A model generated the notes under the pieces. It was given only the letters and a program-made list of their open reading frames with translations. It was not told the DNA's origin and did no database searches. A stretch of 64,000 nucleotides of DNA from Athene noctua (taxonomy: Eukaryota > Chordata > Aves > Strigiformes > Strigidae). The stretch lies in contig NC_134051.1 in NCBI RefSeq assembly GCF_965140245.1, positions 19,282,361 through 19,346,360 of the forward strand, read 5' to 3'. The translations under genes were made by a program, and so were the position numbers. Positions 45,653 to 58,336 of the stretch are shown here, one piece after another; position 1 is the stretch's first letter, and every line of letters begins with the position of its first letter.

Positions 45653-47780
45653 TGCCAGGCGTGGGGCATCCTCAGCAGCTCGGCACAGCCCCTGCTCCTC
45701 GCCATCCTGCCTCCCCCCTGCGCCTCCCCGGCGGTCCCCGCGCCGGAGATGCTTCGCTGGAGGCTGTGGGGAGGATGAAAAGCAGCCCAGGAGCATCTCC
45801 AGCTCCGCGGGGCAGGGGGTGAGAGCTGCCCGTGCCCCGAATGCCCTGTGGGGAGCTTGCCCTGCCCCTGGGAAGGTGGCGAGAAGCCGAGTCAAGCGGC
45901 CATGCCCAGAGCCCACGTGCCACTGCCCGCCAGCACTGGCACTAATCGCTTTCTAACTTCTTCCTGGCGCTATTAATTCCAAGGCAGGTGGCTCCCACTG
46001 CTCTGGCACGCGTGTGGCGGTGGGTGCTGCGAGCCCCCGGGCCCTGCCCCATGCCCGCTCCTGCGTTTTTGTCTCCCATTTGAGCATCTCTCCTCTTCCT
46101 CCGCCAGCTCCCTGCTCAGCTCCCGGCCCGTGGGCCTGGCAGGATCCTCCCCCGCAGGACCCCGCGCCCCAGCTTGGGCCGTGGGCCGGTTCCTCTCCCT
46201 CGCACAGGTCCAGGGTGATGCCAACCGGCTCTTGCCCATGGTCTGACGCCCAGGAGGGTGACGGGAGGAGCATTGGGGCCATCCCGTTTCTGGCCCTTTC
46301 TCACCGAGAGCTTGGGGTGGGTCTGTCCCTCACCGGGGGCTGGGGGGCGAGGGGAGGGGGCTGCCGTGATGGAGGGAGATGCTGCTGCTGTACGCGGGAG
46401 GAGGGGGATGGAGCTGCGTGGGCAGGGGCAGAGCAGCCAGCGCAGCAGCTCTGCGTCAGCCGGGCACCCGGCCCCTCCGGCAGCTCGGCCCTGACTCATC
46501 CTGCGGCCTCCCCAGCCCCCCCTGGGCGGGGAGAATCCATAGGCCCCTGTCCCCGCTGCTCTGGGGGCTCCTTGGGTGGTAAATCGGCCCACGGGTGTCA
46601 TCGCCGTGCTCCCAGCCCCGGCAGGGGTTACCTGGGTTGAGTCACTCTGAATTTTGCAAACTTTGAGCTTGGGAAATGTCTGTTGCTTTCTCAGCCCCCG
46701 CAGACGGGGCTCTGGGGGGCCCCTGGGGGGCCCTGGGGAAGGGGCTGCACTGGGAGAGCTGTGCCCCACTCCCCGGGGGCTGCCTGCCCTGCCCAGCCCC
46801 ACGCCCAGCGCTCCAGTCCGGGACTGGGAAGGGCTGGGGAGTGGGAAAGAGCCAGGTGCCTGCACCAGGAGCCATCACATCCTCCCAGGGCCGGGCTGCG
46901 GCCGTTCCCCCTCTCCCACTGCCAGTGGGGCCAGAGGCAGCCCCCGGGCACGGCCGATGCTCCGTCCCGCGCTGCCCCAGCTTTTGGGGGGGCAGCGGGG
47001 CCGTTCCCAGCTTGCTGCTGTCCCCGTGGGGCTGACAGAGCCCCGCACGATGTCCCCTCTCTGTTTTCAGCTTGCTTTCTATTTTCCCGGCCCGGGAGGT
47101 GACCCACACACACGTGCACAAAGACGTGGGGTATTTTTTTTGGAAAAGGACACGGTTGTAGAGATGCTGAAGCGAGGAAATGCCAGAATTAAAGCAGCCC
47201 TGGCTCAGGGCGTGTTTGCCCGCGGCTCTGCCGGGGCTGGGCAGGGGACGCGGTGGCTGCCGTGGACTGGGGCACAGGCTCATTCAGGAAGGAAAATGGT
47301 GCAACCCACAGAAGGAGACAAATAGCATGAAGATGTCACTAGGACGGTTGTCATGGCAACGCCACAAAAAAAATGCCAAACCAAACAAGGAGCAAAGTCG
47401 CTGCTTCCTCCCCAGAGGGACCCGAGGGGTGGGGGTGCAGGACTGGGTGCTGGGGGGAGCCAGCGTGTGGACCCCAACCTGCTCCAGCCCCTGCTCGGGG
47501 CGCAGGCCTCTGGGGGCACCTTTGGGTGCGATGGGCGCCCACCTTCCCCTTTCAGGAGGAAGCGAGGCCCCGCGACGCGCAGGAAACACGCTGGTGGCTG
47601 CAGCTGCCTGGGCGCGGGGCCGCTCCCCCCGGCCCCATCCTGCACCTCAGGGCCGGGGTCCCCGGGGGGCAGGAGGCGGGGGGTGGCCCATGCTCGGCCA
47701 CGTGCGCTTCCCTGTTTTGCCGTTGGTGTGTTCAGCACATTCATTTTTAATTCATCAGGGTGACTTTTAATAAAGCATCT
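45653..47780 (+). other. AQP8: AQP8 downstream region, possible 3' UTR
   Basis: GC-rich sequence after the AQP8 stop. The first clear AATAAA I saw is at 47769-47774, 2.1 kb on; an ATTAAA lies at about 47189. Whether the UTR really extends that far, or a weaker signal is used, cannot be decided. Long ORFs here run on both strands and reflect GC content. Confidence 0.4.
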
Positions 47781-50000
47781 GTAACACTGCGTTGTTTTTC
47801 CCTGAGTATTATTAAAGAGCTTAATTTATGCTAATTAAATACCAATTAACTTCCGAGCACTTAACGTGCTTTAAGGACATAAAATACATCTCATTCCTGT
47901 TTAATTAAACTTCCGTCAGGCCTGGCCGTGGCTCCGCACCGTGCTTTGATCCACACATGGACCAGGTGGGACGTTGCCTGGTGTTTTCCAGGTTCTTCAC
48001 GCCCGCTGGGATGAAGATGCCACTCGGGAGCGGGGCAGGGTGGGGCACGATGCCGTGGGCGCCGGCACCTAACGGGGTGGCAGCTGCAGAGGTTTGGGGC
48101 TGGTGAGGACACCGATGGGTGATGAAAGCCCCGAGGGGGGGACCCAGGGCACCGCCTGGTCCCCGAGAGTTGCCAAAGGCTCTGCAGAGGCCGTGCACAC
48201 GCTCACCCGGGTGGTTTTGGCCGCGGTTGGCACCGGCGCTTTGGGGACACGGAAAAAAAATCAAGGTGTGCTCTGGGCACAGAATCAGAAGGATGTTTGT
48301 CTGTCCCTGCGTCGGGCCGAGCCCCTCCCGCCCTCACACTGCAGCTCTTTCACTCTGGATAAACACCCTGGTTAAACATTGACCGGGGGAAGCAAGCCGC
48401 GCTGGCACCCGCGGTCGGGCTCCCCGGTGCCAGCCCCCGCGCGGGGAGCAGCCCCCACCCGCGGGGAGCAGCCCCGTGTTTGTCCACCCAACGCACCGGC
48501 CGTGTTTGCCCCCAGGGCCACGGCACGGCCACCGAGCCGGGCTGCTCGCCTGCAGCGGATAAGCCCGTCCTCAGCTTGTGGCCCTGATTCAAGCAGGGCT
48601 CCAGCCCAGCCCGTGTGACCCCCCCCAGCCGCACGGGAGGTTTCACCCCTCGCCCTGTGCCCCGCTCCCCACCCGGGGTGGCTCTGCCCAGCCGGGCTGG
48701 CGGCTGCACGGGCCGAGGCCGCTGGCAGCAGCGTCACGCTGGAAATGGCCAAGAGGCTGCCCCCGAACGTGCCAATTAGTGAGTCGGTTAATTCAGCTGA
48801 GGCTCCCTCCTTCCCGGCTCGCAGCCTCACCACACTGCAGCCCCCCCCCCCGGGTCGGGCAGCACCCGGGTCGTGGCGGGGAGCTGGGGTGGCAGCGGGG
48901 TGGCACAGGGTGCCCCCAGCCCTGGCACGGTGCTCGGGAGGATGTCGCCCACCCGCTGCCCGTGCTCTGAGCTGGGTGACACGGGGCTGACGTCAGCCTG
49001 GGGGGGGACACAGCCCCGGACCCCGCCTGGGGATGCCCCACGGCCGTGACCGTGCGTGGTCGCAGCCATCGGTGCAGCCCTGGCTCAGGGAACAGACCAG
49101 GCAGCGGGGAAAAACCGGGCTGAAGAAGCGAGAATTCTGCACGTTGGAATAATCAGACAACGGGAAGGGAAGGGCTCGGCGGGGCTGGGAGCTCAGCACG
49201 GCGCCGAGCGGCGCTGGCCCGCGGTGGTTATTTGCTCGGCGGTGGAGCCGCACCGGGTGATGTTTCTCACAAAAGGCTTTTCAGCCGCGGCAGAACAACG
49301 CCTCGCTGTTCCCCTCCGCCCGCTCGCCCGCCGCTCCTGACCCCCCGGCCCAGCAAGGGAGCAGCCCCCAGATTTTTTCCTTCCAAGTCCTCCCCGCAGA
49401 AGGATTAGGGGTGTCTGGCAGCGCGCTCCCCCAAAGCCTCCTCTGAAAATAGCAGCATCCCCGAGCAGAGGCAGCACAAGATGCCAAGAGTGTGGCTGTG
49501 GCGGAGTATGATGGATGAATGCTTTTTGGAACATGCCCCATGAGAGCATCTGGGAATTCTCACTTTGCTCCATTCTGAAGGTTTTCTTTGCCAGTCTACA
49601 GCTGGAGAAATCACAGCCTTAAAAATAAAAGGTGATTTAATTCTTTTAGCTCATTTTGTCCATCTGGGGAACCGCAGTGGGCCGCAGGCAGCAGTGAGCG
49701 GGGACGGCTGGGGGCAGCGGGTGCTCTGCCCCACCCCAGCACCCGCTGGCCAAGGCCAGACCCGCTCCCACAGCCCCGACCTGCTCCCAGCTCCCTCCTG
49801 CCTGTGGCAGCACAATGGGGGACTCTGGCCCCGGCCAATGTTAAAACAAAAAGACTCCAAACCTCATGAATTGTGCTCAAAACTGGACGCAGGCAGACCT
49901 TTTGTCAGAAAGCCAAAGGGGTGTGCTCGTGGGTTTTACATCAGCCGGGGAGGGGGCCTGCAGCAAGGGCCCCACAGGAGGGGCTGCGTGGGAGCAGTGC

Positions 50001-50144
50001 AGCTCCCCCAGTTCCCCCAGCTCCCCCAGTTCCCCCAGCTCCCACAGCTCCCCCAGCTCCTACAGCTCCCACAGCTCCCCCAGCTCCCCCAGTTCCCCCA
50101 GCTCCCCCAGTTCCCCCAGTTCCCCCAGCTCCCCCAGTTCCCCT
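50001..50144 (+). repeat. 9-bp minisatellite, about 16 copies
   Basis: Tandem AGCTCCCCC / AGTTCCCCC units with a few variants (AGCTCCCAC, AGCTCCTAC). Because 9 is a multiple of 3 it creates repetitive ORFs in several frames, none of them credible genes. Confidence 0.95.
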
Positions 50145-50616
50145 GAGGGAGCGGGCAGGCGGCTGCTGCTCCCGCAAGGCTTCCAAGGCAGCTCCTGATT
50201 TGGCTGGCACGTCTCTTCCAGCCTACGAGTGCTCATCTCCCGGGGCTCCGCTCGAGCCCTCGGAGCACCCTCTTGCCACCCCGGGGTGCCGGTGCCACGG
50301 GGAGCTCCCATGGGTGCTGGCCCCGGGGGCGAGCGCGGCAGCGGCTGCGTGGGCACCAGCACGGGGGACAGTGGAGGTGGGCGATGACGTGCGGAGCCGG
50401 TGCCGCGCGTGAGCTGGCATCTGTATGTAGGAGACGGGGAGCGAGGCGATGGTGAAGGGAGTGGGAGTCTAAATGTATTCTGGGGAGGTTTGTTACGCCG
50501 TGCCATTAGCGGGGTCCGGGCGGCGCAGGCGTGGGGACGGGCTCCTGCCCTCCTGGGCTTGGATGGTGCCCGTGGGGCCGGGGAGATGCACCCCGAGGCC
50601 GGGCAGCATCCTCGGT

Positions 50617-50650
50617 GCTGTGCCACGTCCCTCGCTGTGCCACGTCCCTC
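50617..50650 (+). repeat. 17-bp direct repeat
   Basis: GCTGTGCCACGTCCCTC occurs twice in tandem, with a degenerate third partial copy (GGCCACGTTCCTCGCC) just after. Confidence 0.85.
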
Positions 50651-51854
50651 ACCCCCGGGCCACGTTCCTCGCCGCCGCCGGGCCACCCCGGAGCACTGTG
50701 CCAGCCTCCGCTGCTCTGTTTACTGTGCAGCCCGAGAACAGGGCACAAATGCCAGCGCAGCCTCCCCGCCAATTAGCATATATGCAAAGAGCACTAACGA
50801 GCATCAGCACCACTTGCAAAGCTCCGGGCATTTCTGCGGAGGAGACGCCGAGGGTGTTTCGTCGGGGACAGGCGGGGACGTCCCCAGCTCCGCTTTGGGG
50901 GCCCGACCGGGCGGCCCAGACCTGAGCCCCGAGCAGAGCGGGAGAGGCCCCGGAGCAAGGCCGGCAGGAGGGAAACTGGGGGGGGTGGGAAATTATCCCT
51001 CCACTCCCCACCCCGTGCTTCTGCTTCTGCTCCTCACTTTATTGATCTTTAATTTCTTTTCGCTGTCATCGACAGCCCACTCGGGCTCCCCGGAGAGGAG
51101 CTGGCACAGAAATGTGGAGGGAGCCTGGGGGAGGGGGTGACGTGGGGCCCGGGACCCCCAGCCCCGCTTCCCCCGGCTCACGGGGGGGCTGCACCTCCTC
51201 TCCGCACACCCGGTGACATTCAGCCTCCCGTCCCCCAGCAGCATTACCCGGCATCACTCAAGCTGGAGGGATTTACATTTTAAAGGGTTTTTAAGATGGA
51301 TTTGGATAGATGTTTATTTCCAAGGTTTTTTTGGTTTGGGTTTTTTTTTTACAGCTTTTGCCAATTGAATGTTTGTGGTGAGGAAATAATAAACAAACCC
51401 CACAAGGCAAAGCCCCAGATGACTAATTTGTGCTCATGCAAATGGGATGAGGGTGGAAGTCCGGGTTCAGGGAACTCCTGACCCTCGCCGCGGGGCCTGG
51501 CGTGAGTACGGGCTGGGGGGGTGTGAGCAGCCTGCGCCCCGCTCCCCGCGCCGTGGGGGGGCCCTCTCACCCCCAGGCTGTCCCCAGCTCTGTGGGCCCT
51601 GGTGGGACACCCACTCCCCCCCGCACCCGGCAGCACGGCCGCTGCCTGCCCTCCAGCCCTGCACCCAGCACCGGGGACCGAACAGGCTCCTGGTCACCAT
51701 GGAGACCTGGGAGGAGGATTCTGAAGCATCTTAGTGAAATTTCTCCCCCCCCCGCCCCCCCAAGCTGTGCACAGCCTGTTCCCTCGCCGGGCTGCAGCTT
51801 TGTGCTGCCCAGCCCCATGCAGGGCTGCAGAGCCGACTGCATGTGTGACCATGC

Positions 51855-51972
51855 GCCCCGTCCCTGTCCCCATCCCCATCCTCGTTCCTGTCCCCATCCC
51901 TATTCTCATCTCCATCCCTGTCCCCTTCCTCATTCTCATCCTCATCCCCATCCCTCTCCCCGTCCCCGTCAG
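51855..51972 (+). repeat. Degenerate hexamer repeat (CCCCATC / CCCTGTC type)
   Basis: About 118 bases of six-base units of the form CCN(A/G/T)TC: CCATCC, CTGTCC, CTCATC and similar. Translation gives alternating Pro-Val/Ile dipeptides on the plus strand and Gly-Met/Thr on the minus strand. A diverged microsatellite. Confidence 0.85.
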
Positions 51973-53157
51973 GGGGGTGTGAAATGGGCTGAAACACCCT
52001 CCCAGCCCACGGTGAGACTGTGCGCCCAGGCGGGGGGGCACTTCCCAGCGGCTTGTCACCTCCCCTGGGACCCCACGGCCCCTCCAGGACCTCTGGGTGT
52101 GCTCCCTCCTCTCACAGCGCGGGGATGGGGTGGGCTGGGGGGTCCTGCAGGACCACCACGAGCCTTTGGGCAGGCAGAGGTGGGCAGGACCCCCCTAAAA
52201 AGGCTCAGGACCCCCCCCTGCCTCCTCCAGCCCCCGCGTTATTTCATCGTCCCCAACACGGAGCTTTGCCCATCACGGCCGATCCCGCCGCTGCCAGCCA
52301 GCGCCCGAGGAGCGGGTTTTGCTCCAGAAACAAGAGTTTTCTGTCGCTCTTTGCCACGTTTCTCAGCTCTCAGAGGAGGCCAGACCTCGGTTTGGGGGTG
52401 AGCAGCGGGGAATCGGGGCCTGGCTGCGCAGCGCTGCCCGTGCCGGCGCCGCAGCGAGAGGCGCGAGGGCGAAAGCGGTGTCGGGGCAGGGGCGAGGGCT
52501 GGGCGGGCGGGGGACGCTGGGCGGGCTCTGCGCTGGCAGCAGCCAGAGTGCTGCACAATAAACAGCCATTTTAATTACCGCACAATATTTACAAGATTGC
52601 TTCCTCATTTGGGAAATTAAAACAAATGCTCCATCAAAATGATCAACATTGTACGGGGAAGCACAGGGCTGATAAGGAAAGACGCGGCTGCTGCTGAAGG
52701 AGGAATCGGCACCTTGGTGCTGGCGGGGCCTCCTGCTTCGCAGCCGCGGGGTGGTGATGGCAAAGGGCACCCGCGGCCTCAGCTGCCCCCCCGAGGTTTT
52801 GGGGGAGCGACTCCAGTGCTGGGAACCACCCGGTTGGGTGCTGGGACTCTCAGCTTTGATTTAAGAAGAAAAATGGAGGGAATCTCTCAATCTGTAGTCA
52901 CAGGGGGACACGGGGCGGAGCAGACTGACCCCCCCCCCGGTTTGGTTTCTGAGTGGTTGATGTGTCTGACATCGTGCCAGTACCGGGGTGTCCCCAGCCC
53001 CAGCAGCTGCCATGCTGCCGGTCTGGGGGGGCCGGGAGCCCCCTCCCTGGCAGGGCCGGCCTGCAGAGCCCCCCACGCCAGGGTGGGCGCAGGGGCTGTG
53101 CCAGGTCCCCCCACCACGGCCCACACACAGATGAGCATTCCCCCAGCCTGGCCTTTT

Positions 53158-53263
53158 CATCCTCTTTTTTCCTTTTTCTTCCTTTTTTTTTTTCCCCTTT
53201 CTCTTCCCTTTTCCCCTTATTCTTCCTTTTTTCCCCTTTTCTTCCTTTTTTTTTTTTTTTTCC
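53158..53263 (+). repeat. Pyrimidine tract, about 105 bases
   Basis: Nearly pure T/C (one A at about 53219), with runs of 6-15 T separated by CC or CCCC. It can form triplex DNA in principle. Poly(C/T) of this kind gives spurious PF/FFL-rich ORFs. Confidence 0.95.
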
Positions 53264-56261
53264 GCAGCGCTCCTGTCGTCATGGGAACGGTGACATCCCC
53301 AGTCGGGTGGAGATGCTGGGCAGTGTGGAGAGAGCCCAGGGTCCCCCAGACACGGGTGGGGGGTTCCCGGGTGGGATCTCCCCCTGCAAGCAGCGGTGGG
53401 GCTGGGGTCAGCGGGGGCCCCCCCGGCCGGTGTCCCTGGCCACCCAGCGCTGCCCTTCCCCGTCCCGCACTAATTACAGCCCCTGCCAGCAGCTGCCACC
53501 CTCTGATCCCTCCTTAGAGCCGAGACCAGCGCGGCCGCCCCGGCAGAGGGGCAGTGGGGTTTGGGGGGCAGACAGGGCACCCCGCTGCCACCGTCGTTGC
53601 TGGGATGCATCCGAAATGGGTCAGGCAGAAGGTCTGCAAGGACATTTGAAAAAGCAGCGGGATTTAATTATGTTCAGGTACCTGCTGACAGTCCAGCGAG
53701 TCCTTTCAGCAGGGGAAATTCCACCTTGAAGGAATCGGGAGGGGCGGGTGGGTGTGGAAATGTCAGGATTTGGCCCTTCACAGGCCAAATGTGCGTTTCT
53801 AAAGGAGCTCACAGGACCCGATGGACGTGGTCCAGACCAAGCAGAGGCTTTCACCTTGTTCCTGGGGCGGGGAGGACGCCAGGAAAAACCCAGGTCCCAT
53901 CTCACGAGTTGCCCTCAGGCCCCGGCGCGGCCCCGGGGGGTGCAGAAGCAGCAGGATTTCACGGCGAGGTTGGGGAGAGGAAAACGGGGGGAGAGCTGGG
54001 GAAAGCGGCCGGCTCGGAGGCGGGTGGCGGAGCTCAGACCCTCCTCCCGTGTCACTGCAGATGTGACCGCGGCGAGTGATGAGGATTATCTTCACCTGAG
54101 CACACTTCAGCAGCTGCAGGGGTGGGTGCAGTGAGTGGCTTGGCCACGGCCTGGCATCCACACACAGGAAAAAGTAAAAATCCCCTTGAAAACACGATGA
54201 CGCTTTGTGTCCCCTGGACCTGTGGCTCGCGGGTCACCGTGGCCCTTCCAGCAGCCCCGGGCAGGGGCCGGGTCATGCCCTGCGGAGCCACGTCCGCTTG
54301 CTCCCAGGTGCTGCGGAGCTCCGGGCCCCGAGAGCCGCAGGAAGGAGCCGGCGGAGCCGCAGTCGGTAGAGAAAAGCCAGAAAACAATTTACAGCTTCCT
54401 CCAGATGGCAACCGGTACGATCTGGCTAACAAACACAGATGAGCAAGCGTAAGGGAGGGATAAATAAACCTCGCAGCTCACAGAGTAAAACAACCTGCTG
54501 CGATTTACAGCAGAAAAATCCCACTCGGGCAGTGCTGAGCTCACTCCCCTTCCCTGCGCCGGGGCTGCTGGGGCAGGGCCCTGGGAGCCAGGGGAGACAC
54601 CGGGGCAGCCCGGCACCCCAATCCCTCCAACCAGGGTGGGGGGTGCCCTCGGGGTGAACAAAACCCAACAGCAGCTGAGGCGCTGCTGTCCAAAACCCAG
54701 GAGTCATTCAGTTAGAGAGGAGTGATAAACCTCATGCAGATGTTTTCCATTCAGAAATTCTTTTGATTTCTAAATTAGTAAAGCAACAAGTCTTTCTGGG
54801 GGATTTTTTTTTCCCCCAGGTTTTTTTTTTGTGGGTTTTTTTTTATGAAACATTTTCAAATATCTCTGGAAATCCATCAACAGGGAGGTGGTTCTCTGTT
54901 TCTGAATTTTTGTTTTCAATGTTTTTCCTCCTCAGCTTTGACCTTAAACATCTGTGGTCCGAGCGGTACCAGGAGGTCCCACGGTGCGGGATTCCGAGGC
55001 CGGCACCACCAGGACCTCTCTCCCTTGCACTAGACCCGGCTGGCGGGGAGTGACCGCCCGGCAGAGCCGCAGCGCCGCGGCTGGAGGTGGCAGCAACCGG
55101 GCAGTGACAAAGCTGCGGGCGGGCTCCGGGGGTCACAGCTCCTCGGAGGGCCGGGGGACGCCTTCCCGCTCCGGTAACACAAACCTGGGTGTAGGGACCC
55201 GCAGCCCAGCGGCGGGGGGACGTGTGACCAGGGGTGGGCACGGCCGGGCTCCTCCAACCCAGTGGCCACAGCGCCCGGGGAAGGGGTCGGTGGCATCCAC
55301 GGCCCGTGCGGGTCACAGCGCTGAGAGGTGGCAGGTCTGTGTGAGCCCACGGGGTGTCAAGGCCACTGGGAGGGCAGAAACACCCACATCTCCGCTGCAA
55401 AACCTCCGCGAGCCTCCCCTGCGCCTCTGCCAGCCCTGCCGCCGTGCCTGGGCACGCTGCCACCAGCTGCAGGTGGCTGGCGGGACGTCGGGGGACGTGG
55501 AGGCAGGACCCCAGCAGCATGGCCCGGCCTGCGGCTCTCCCCCGCGGGCTGGCCTGCAAGCTGGAATAATCTCCGGTGGAAAATAACACGAGATAAAAGC
55601 GGTGAGAAAAGGCAAAGCCCACCCTGCGCGGGCGGGAGGGCTGCGCTTTGTCCCAGGCTTGGTTTTGCTGGGAAATGACCCGACCAGCTGGAGGGACGGA
55701 GGCCGGGGAGCAGAGCAGAGCTGCTGGGGGAAAGGGAGCGGGGGGCGAGCGCGATGCTCCGGCGGTACGAGCCGAACGAGGCCCGGGCTCCCCTGGAGCA
55801 GGGAAGAGCCCTGTGGGGCATCGGCGTGGGGGTGACGCGCTGAGGGCGTCCCGGCCGCCGTGCCGGGGTGAGCTGGGGGTGGAACATCTCTCCTAGAACA
55901 TCCATCGGGGGGTCCATCCCCCAGCAGTGAAGGCAGCCAGGTGATTTGCCTTCTGAAGAGACAGGCCCCGCAGCATCCCCCAGCGCATCCCTGACCCTCC
56001 CGGGCTCCGTGGGCCAAGGGTTTGCTGGCACAAGGCCGGTCCTGCCGCGGGTGGAGCGGCAGCAGGCGGCTGCAAGGGAAGAGGTTAATGGCTCCGCTGT
56101 GAGGGAAGCCCTCGGCAGCAAAGCTTAATGAGGAACTCGCTGCACCCGGATCAGCCCCGAGCCTGTAACTGAGCTTCATTGTTATTTAAATGGAGCTCCT
56201 TGCGGGCTGGGTGAATAACTTGGGGATGGGATGACTTTTCTGAGCCATGTGATGAAGCACG

Positions 56262-56270
56262 TATATAAAA
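56262..56270 (+). promoter_or_regulatory. TATA box candidate (TATATAAAA)
   Basis: A full TATA consensus in otherwise GC-rich DNA, preceded by ATGTGATGAAGCACG. If real, transcription would start near 56290-56295. No downstream coding exon was recognised. Confidence 0.25.
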
Positions 56271-58318
56271 CCAGCCGTCCCCTACGAGGAGGAGCGCTGC
56301 AGAGAAATCCGCTTCCTGGGGGGGAGCAGCTGGGGTTTGCCCTGGCACAAACAGAATTATTTCGTGTGCCAGAGGAGGCAGGTGCTGCGGCCCCGACGGG
56401 AGAGGATTGCAGGGGCCTGGTGGCACTGGTGGCTGTGCGGCACTTCTGCTCCTCCTCCAGAGCTGGGCTTAGTTCCCGGACAAGACTGAGCCTAAGAAAG
56501 GGAGAGGGGTGAAGGGCTGCCTGGCCAGGAGCGTGCCAGGCACCCAGGGGTGCACGCGCGGGTGCAGGGACTGGGCGAATGCAGCGGGACGGGGAAGTGG
56601 CTGTGCATCACCTCGAGCCCATCCCCTACAGCTTGGGCTTGTTGCTGTTCAGTTTGGGTCCCGCTTATTTAATCCGGCAGAAAAATTTAATGCTGTCCTA
56701 AACACTGAATGCTGCTGCCTGGCTGTCCAGAGCCCGGAGCTCCCCCTTCCACGCCGGCACCGCGGAGGTGACAATGGCACCACACTGCACCCACCGGGCG
56801 CTTGGGCCAACGGCAAGAAGGAATGACCCTTCCCATCCCAGAGCCACCGGCCAGGGAGAGGCCACTTATCGGTCAAACGGGTTTGGAAACAAGCCGCAAA
56901 ACCCCAAGGATTTTACCTCTAACTTTGTTTAACCAACTGTGCAGGAAGGCGGTTTGATGTGGGCCATTTCTGGGTACATGAAACAGAATTAATTTGTTCT
57001 CCCTGAAAGCCAGCAGACAGGAATATGAAATATTTAAACAGCCTAAGCAGGTCTGTGATGTGCCGATCGGTGCGAGCACCCGGTGTGTGACTGCGCTTCC
57101 CGTGCGCGCGGGTTTGGGGCACTCGGGTTCTGAAGCCTGTTGGCAGGTTTGGTGCCTGTGCCCCTTGCCGTGGGGGGTGTCTCACTGCGGGGCAGCGAAG
57201 GACACAGGCTCCTCACCTCCTTTATCCATCCGCAGCGCGCTTTGCCTCGAGGAGGGATGGAAGAAACGTTGGTGGGCCTGAAAAATAGCAATGAACACCA
57301 GCACTGCGAGTCTGCACGCTGAGCCAGGAACCGCCTTGCTCCTCTGGCTCGGCCCTGCTGCCCCCCAGAGCCTGGCAGCTCCCCGCTGGGAACTGCACCC
57401 CCAGGCCGGCCTCGCACCCCAGCTTGCTCTTGGGTGCCCGTGAGTCCCGGGCAAAGGAGCACGGAGCAGCCGGGAGCCTGGAAACACGGCACGAGCTCTG
57501 CTTCTGCAGGAATGTGTGGTCTCTGGTGTGATGCGGAGGTGCTGTCCTGCCCGCGGTCCCTGGCCGGACGGGCCTGGGGGGGCTGGAGCCCGTTTAACGA
57601 CCGTTTTTTGTTGCAGACCCTTCACTTGCTCGTGCCCTCCTGCCCCGGGCTGGCTGGGGGGAGGCTCAGCACGTGCGGCGGAATAACCTGCGCTCTGGGG
57701 ACCGTTAGGGGTAACATCTCTTTGCTTTTTTCGCCCAGGTTTCCTCCTCTCTGCCCAACATCCCCGGGTGTCTCTGCTCCGTGTCTGAAACCAGAGGTGC
57801 TCTGGGGGGCCGCGGCGGGGCAGAGCCCGCAGTGTCCCCCAGCAGCCCCCCCGTGGTCCCGCTGCCCCCAGCGACAGCCCTGCCTGAGGCCCCTCCGGCA
57901 CATCCACGCTGAGCCCGAGCAGGCAACCGCTCGGCAGCCGCCGGATCACAACACGGCAGCTAAACACGCGGGGTGGAGGCAAATGGGAACGATTGCTTTT
58001 CTCGTCTGAGCTCGGTTCCAGCCGAGCGTCGCTGCCCGGCCGTGCCTCTGCGGCTCTCCCCATCGCTCTCCCCGCCGCCGGCCGCTCGTGCGGGTTTATG
58101 TAACGCTCAGGCACTAACGTTTGGGCTGATTTTTTTTCACACAGCGGCTGGCTGCGAAGGATGCTCTTGCCTCCGGTGGGTGGGTAACTAGGTCTCTCCT
58201 CACATGAACGCAGCTTCTCTCTTCCTCGCTCCATCCTCTCTGCACGGAGGACGTGAAACATGCAAAAACTGTGAAAGCAGAAAGGGAAAAACCAGCTCAG
58301 CTGACGTCGCCTTGCTGC

Positions 58319-58336
58319 GGGGGGGGGGGGGGGGGG
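58319..58336 (+). repeat. Homopolymer of 18 G
   Basis: Uninterrupted run of 18 G followed by CGGG. A G-quadruplex could form. Length may be affected by sequencing or assembly. Confidence 0.9.

Noticed and set aside
44788..45705. 305-codon minus-strand ORF
   Set aside because: Antisense shadow of AQP8 exons 4-5 in GC-rich sequence.
49920..50198. Pro/Ser-rich ORFs at 49.9-50.2 kb
   Set aside because: Translations of the 9-bp minisatellite in several frames, not genes.
57182..58261. 359-codon minus-strand ORF in the AQP8-PRKCB gap
   Set aside because: GC-rich DNA, composition-biased product with no recognisable domain, and overlapping long ORFs on the other strand. Codon-level conservation could reopen it.
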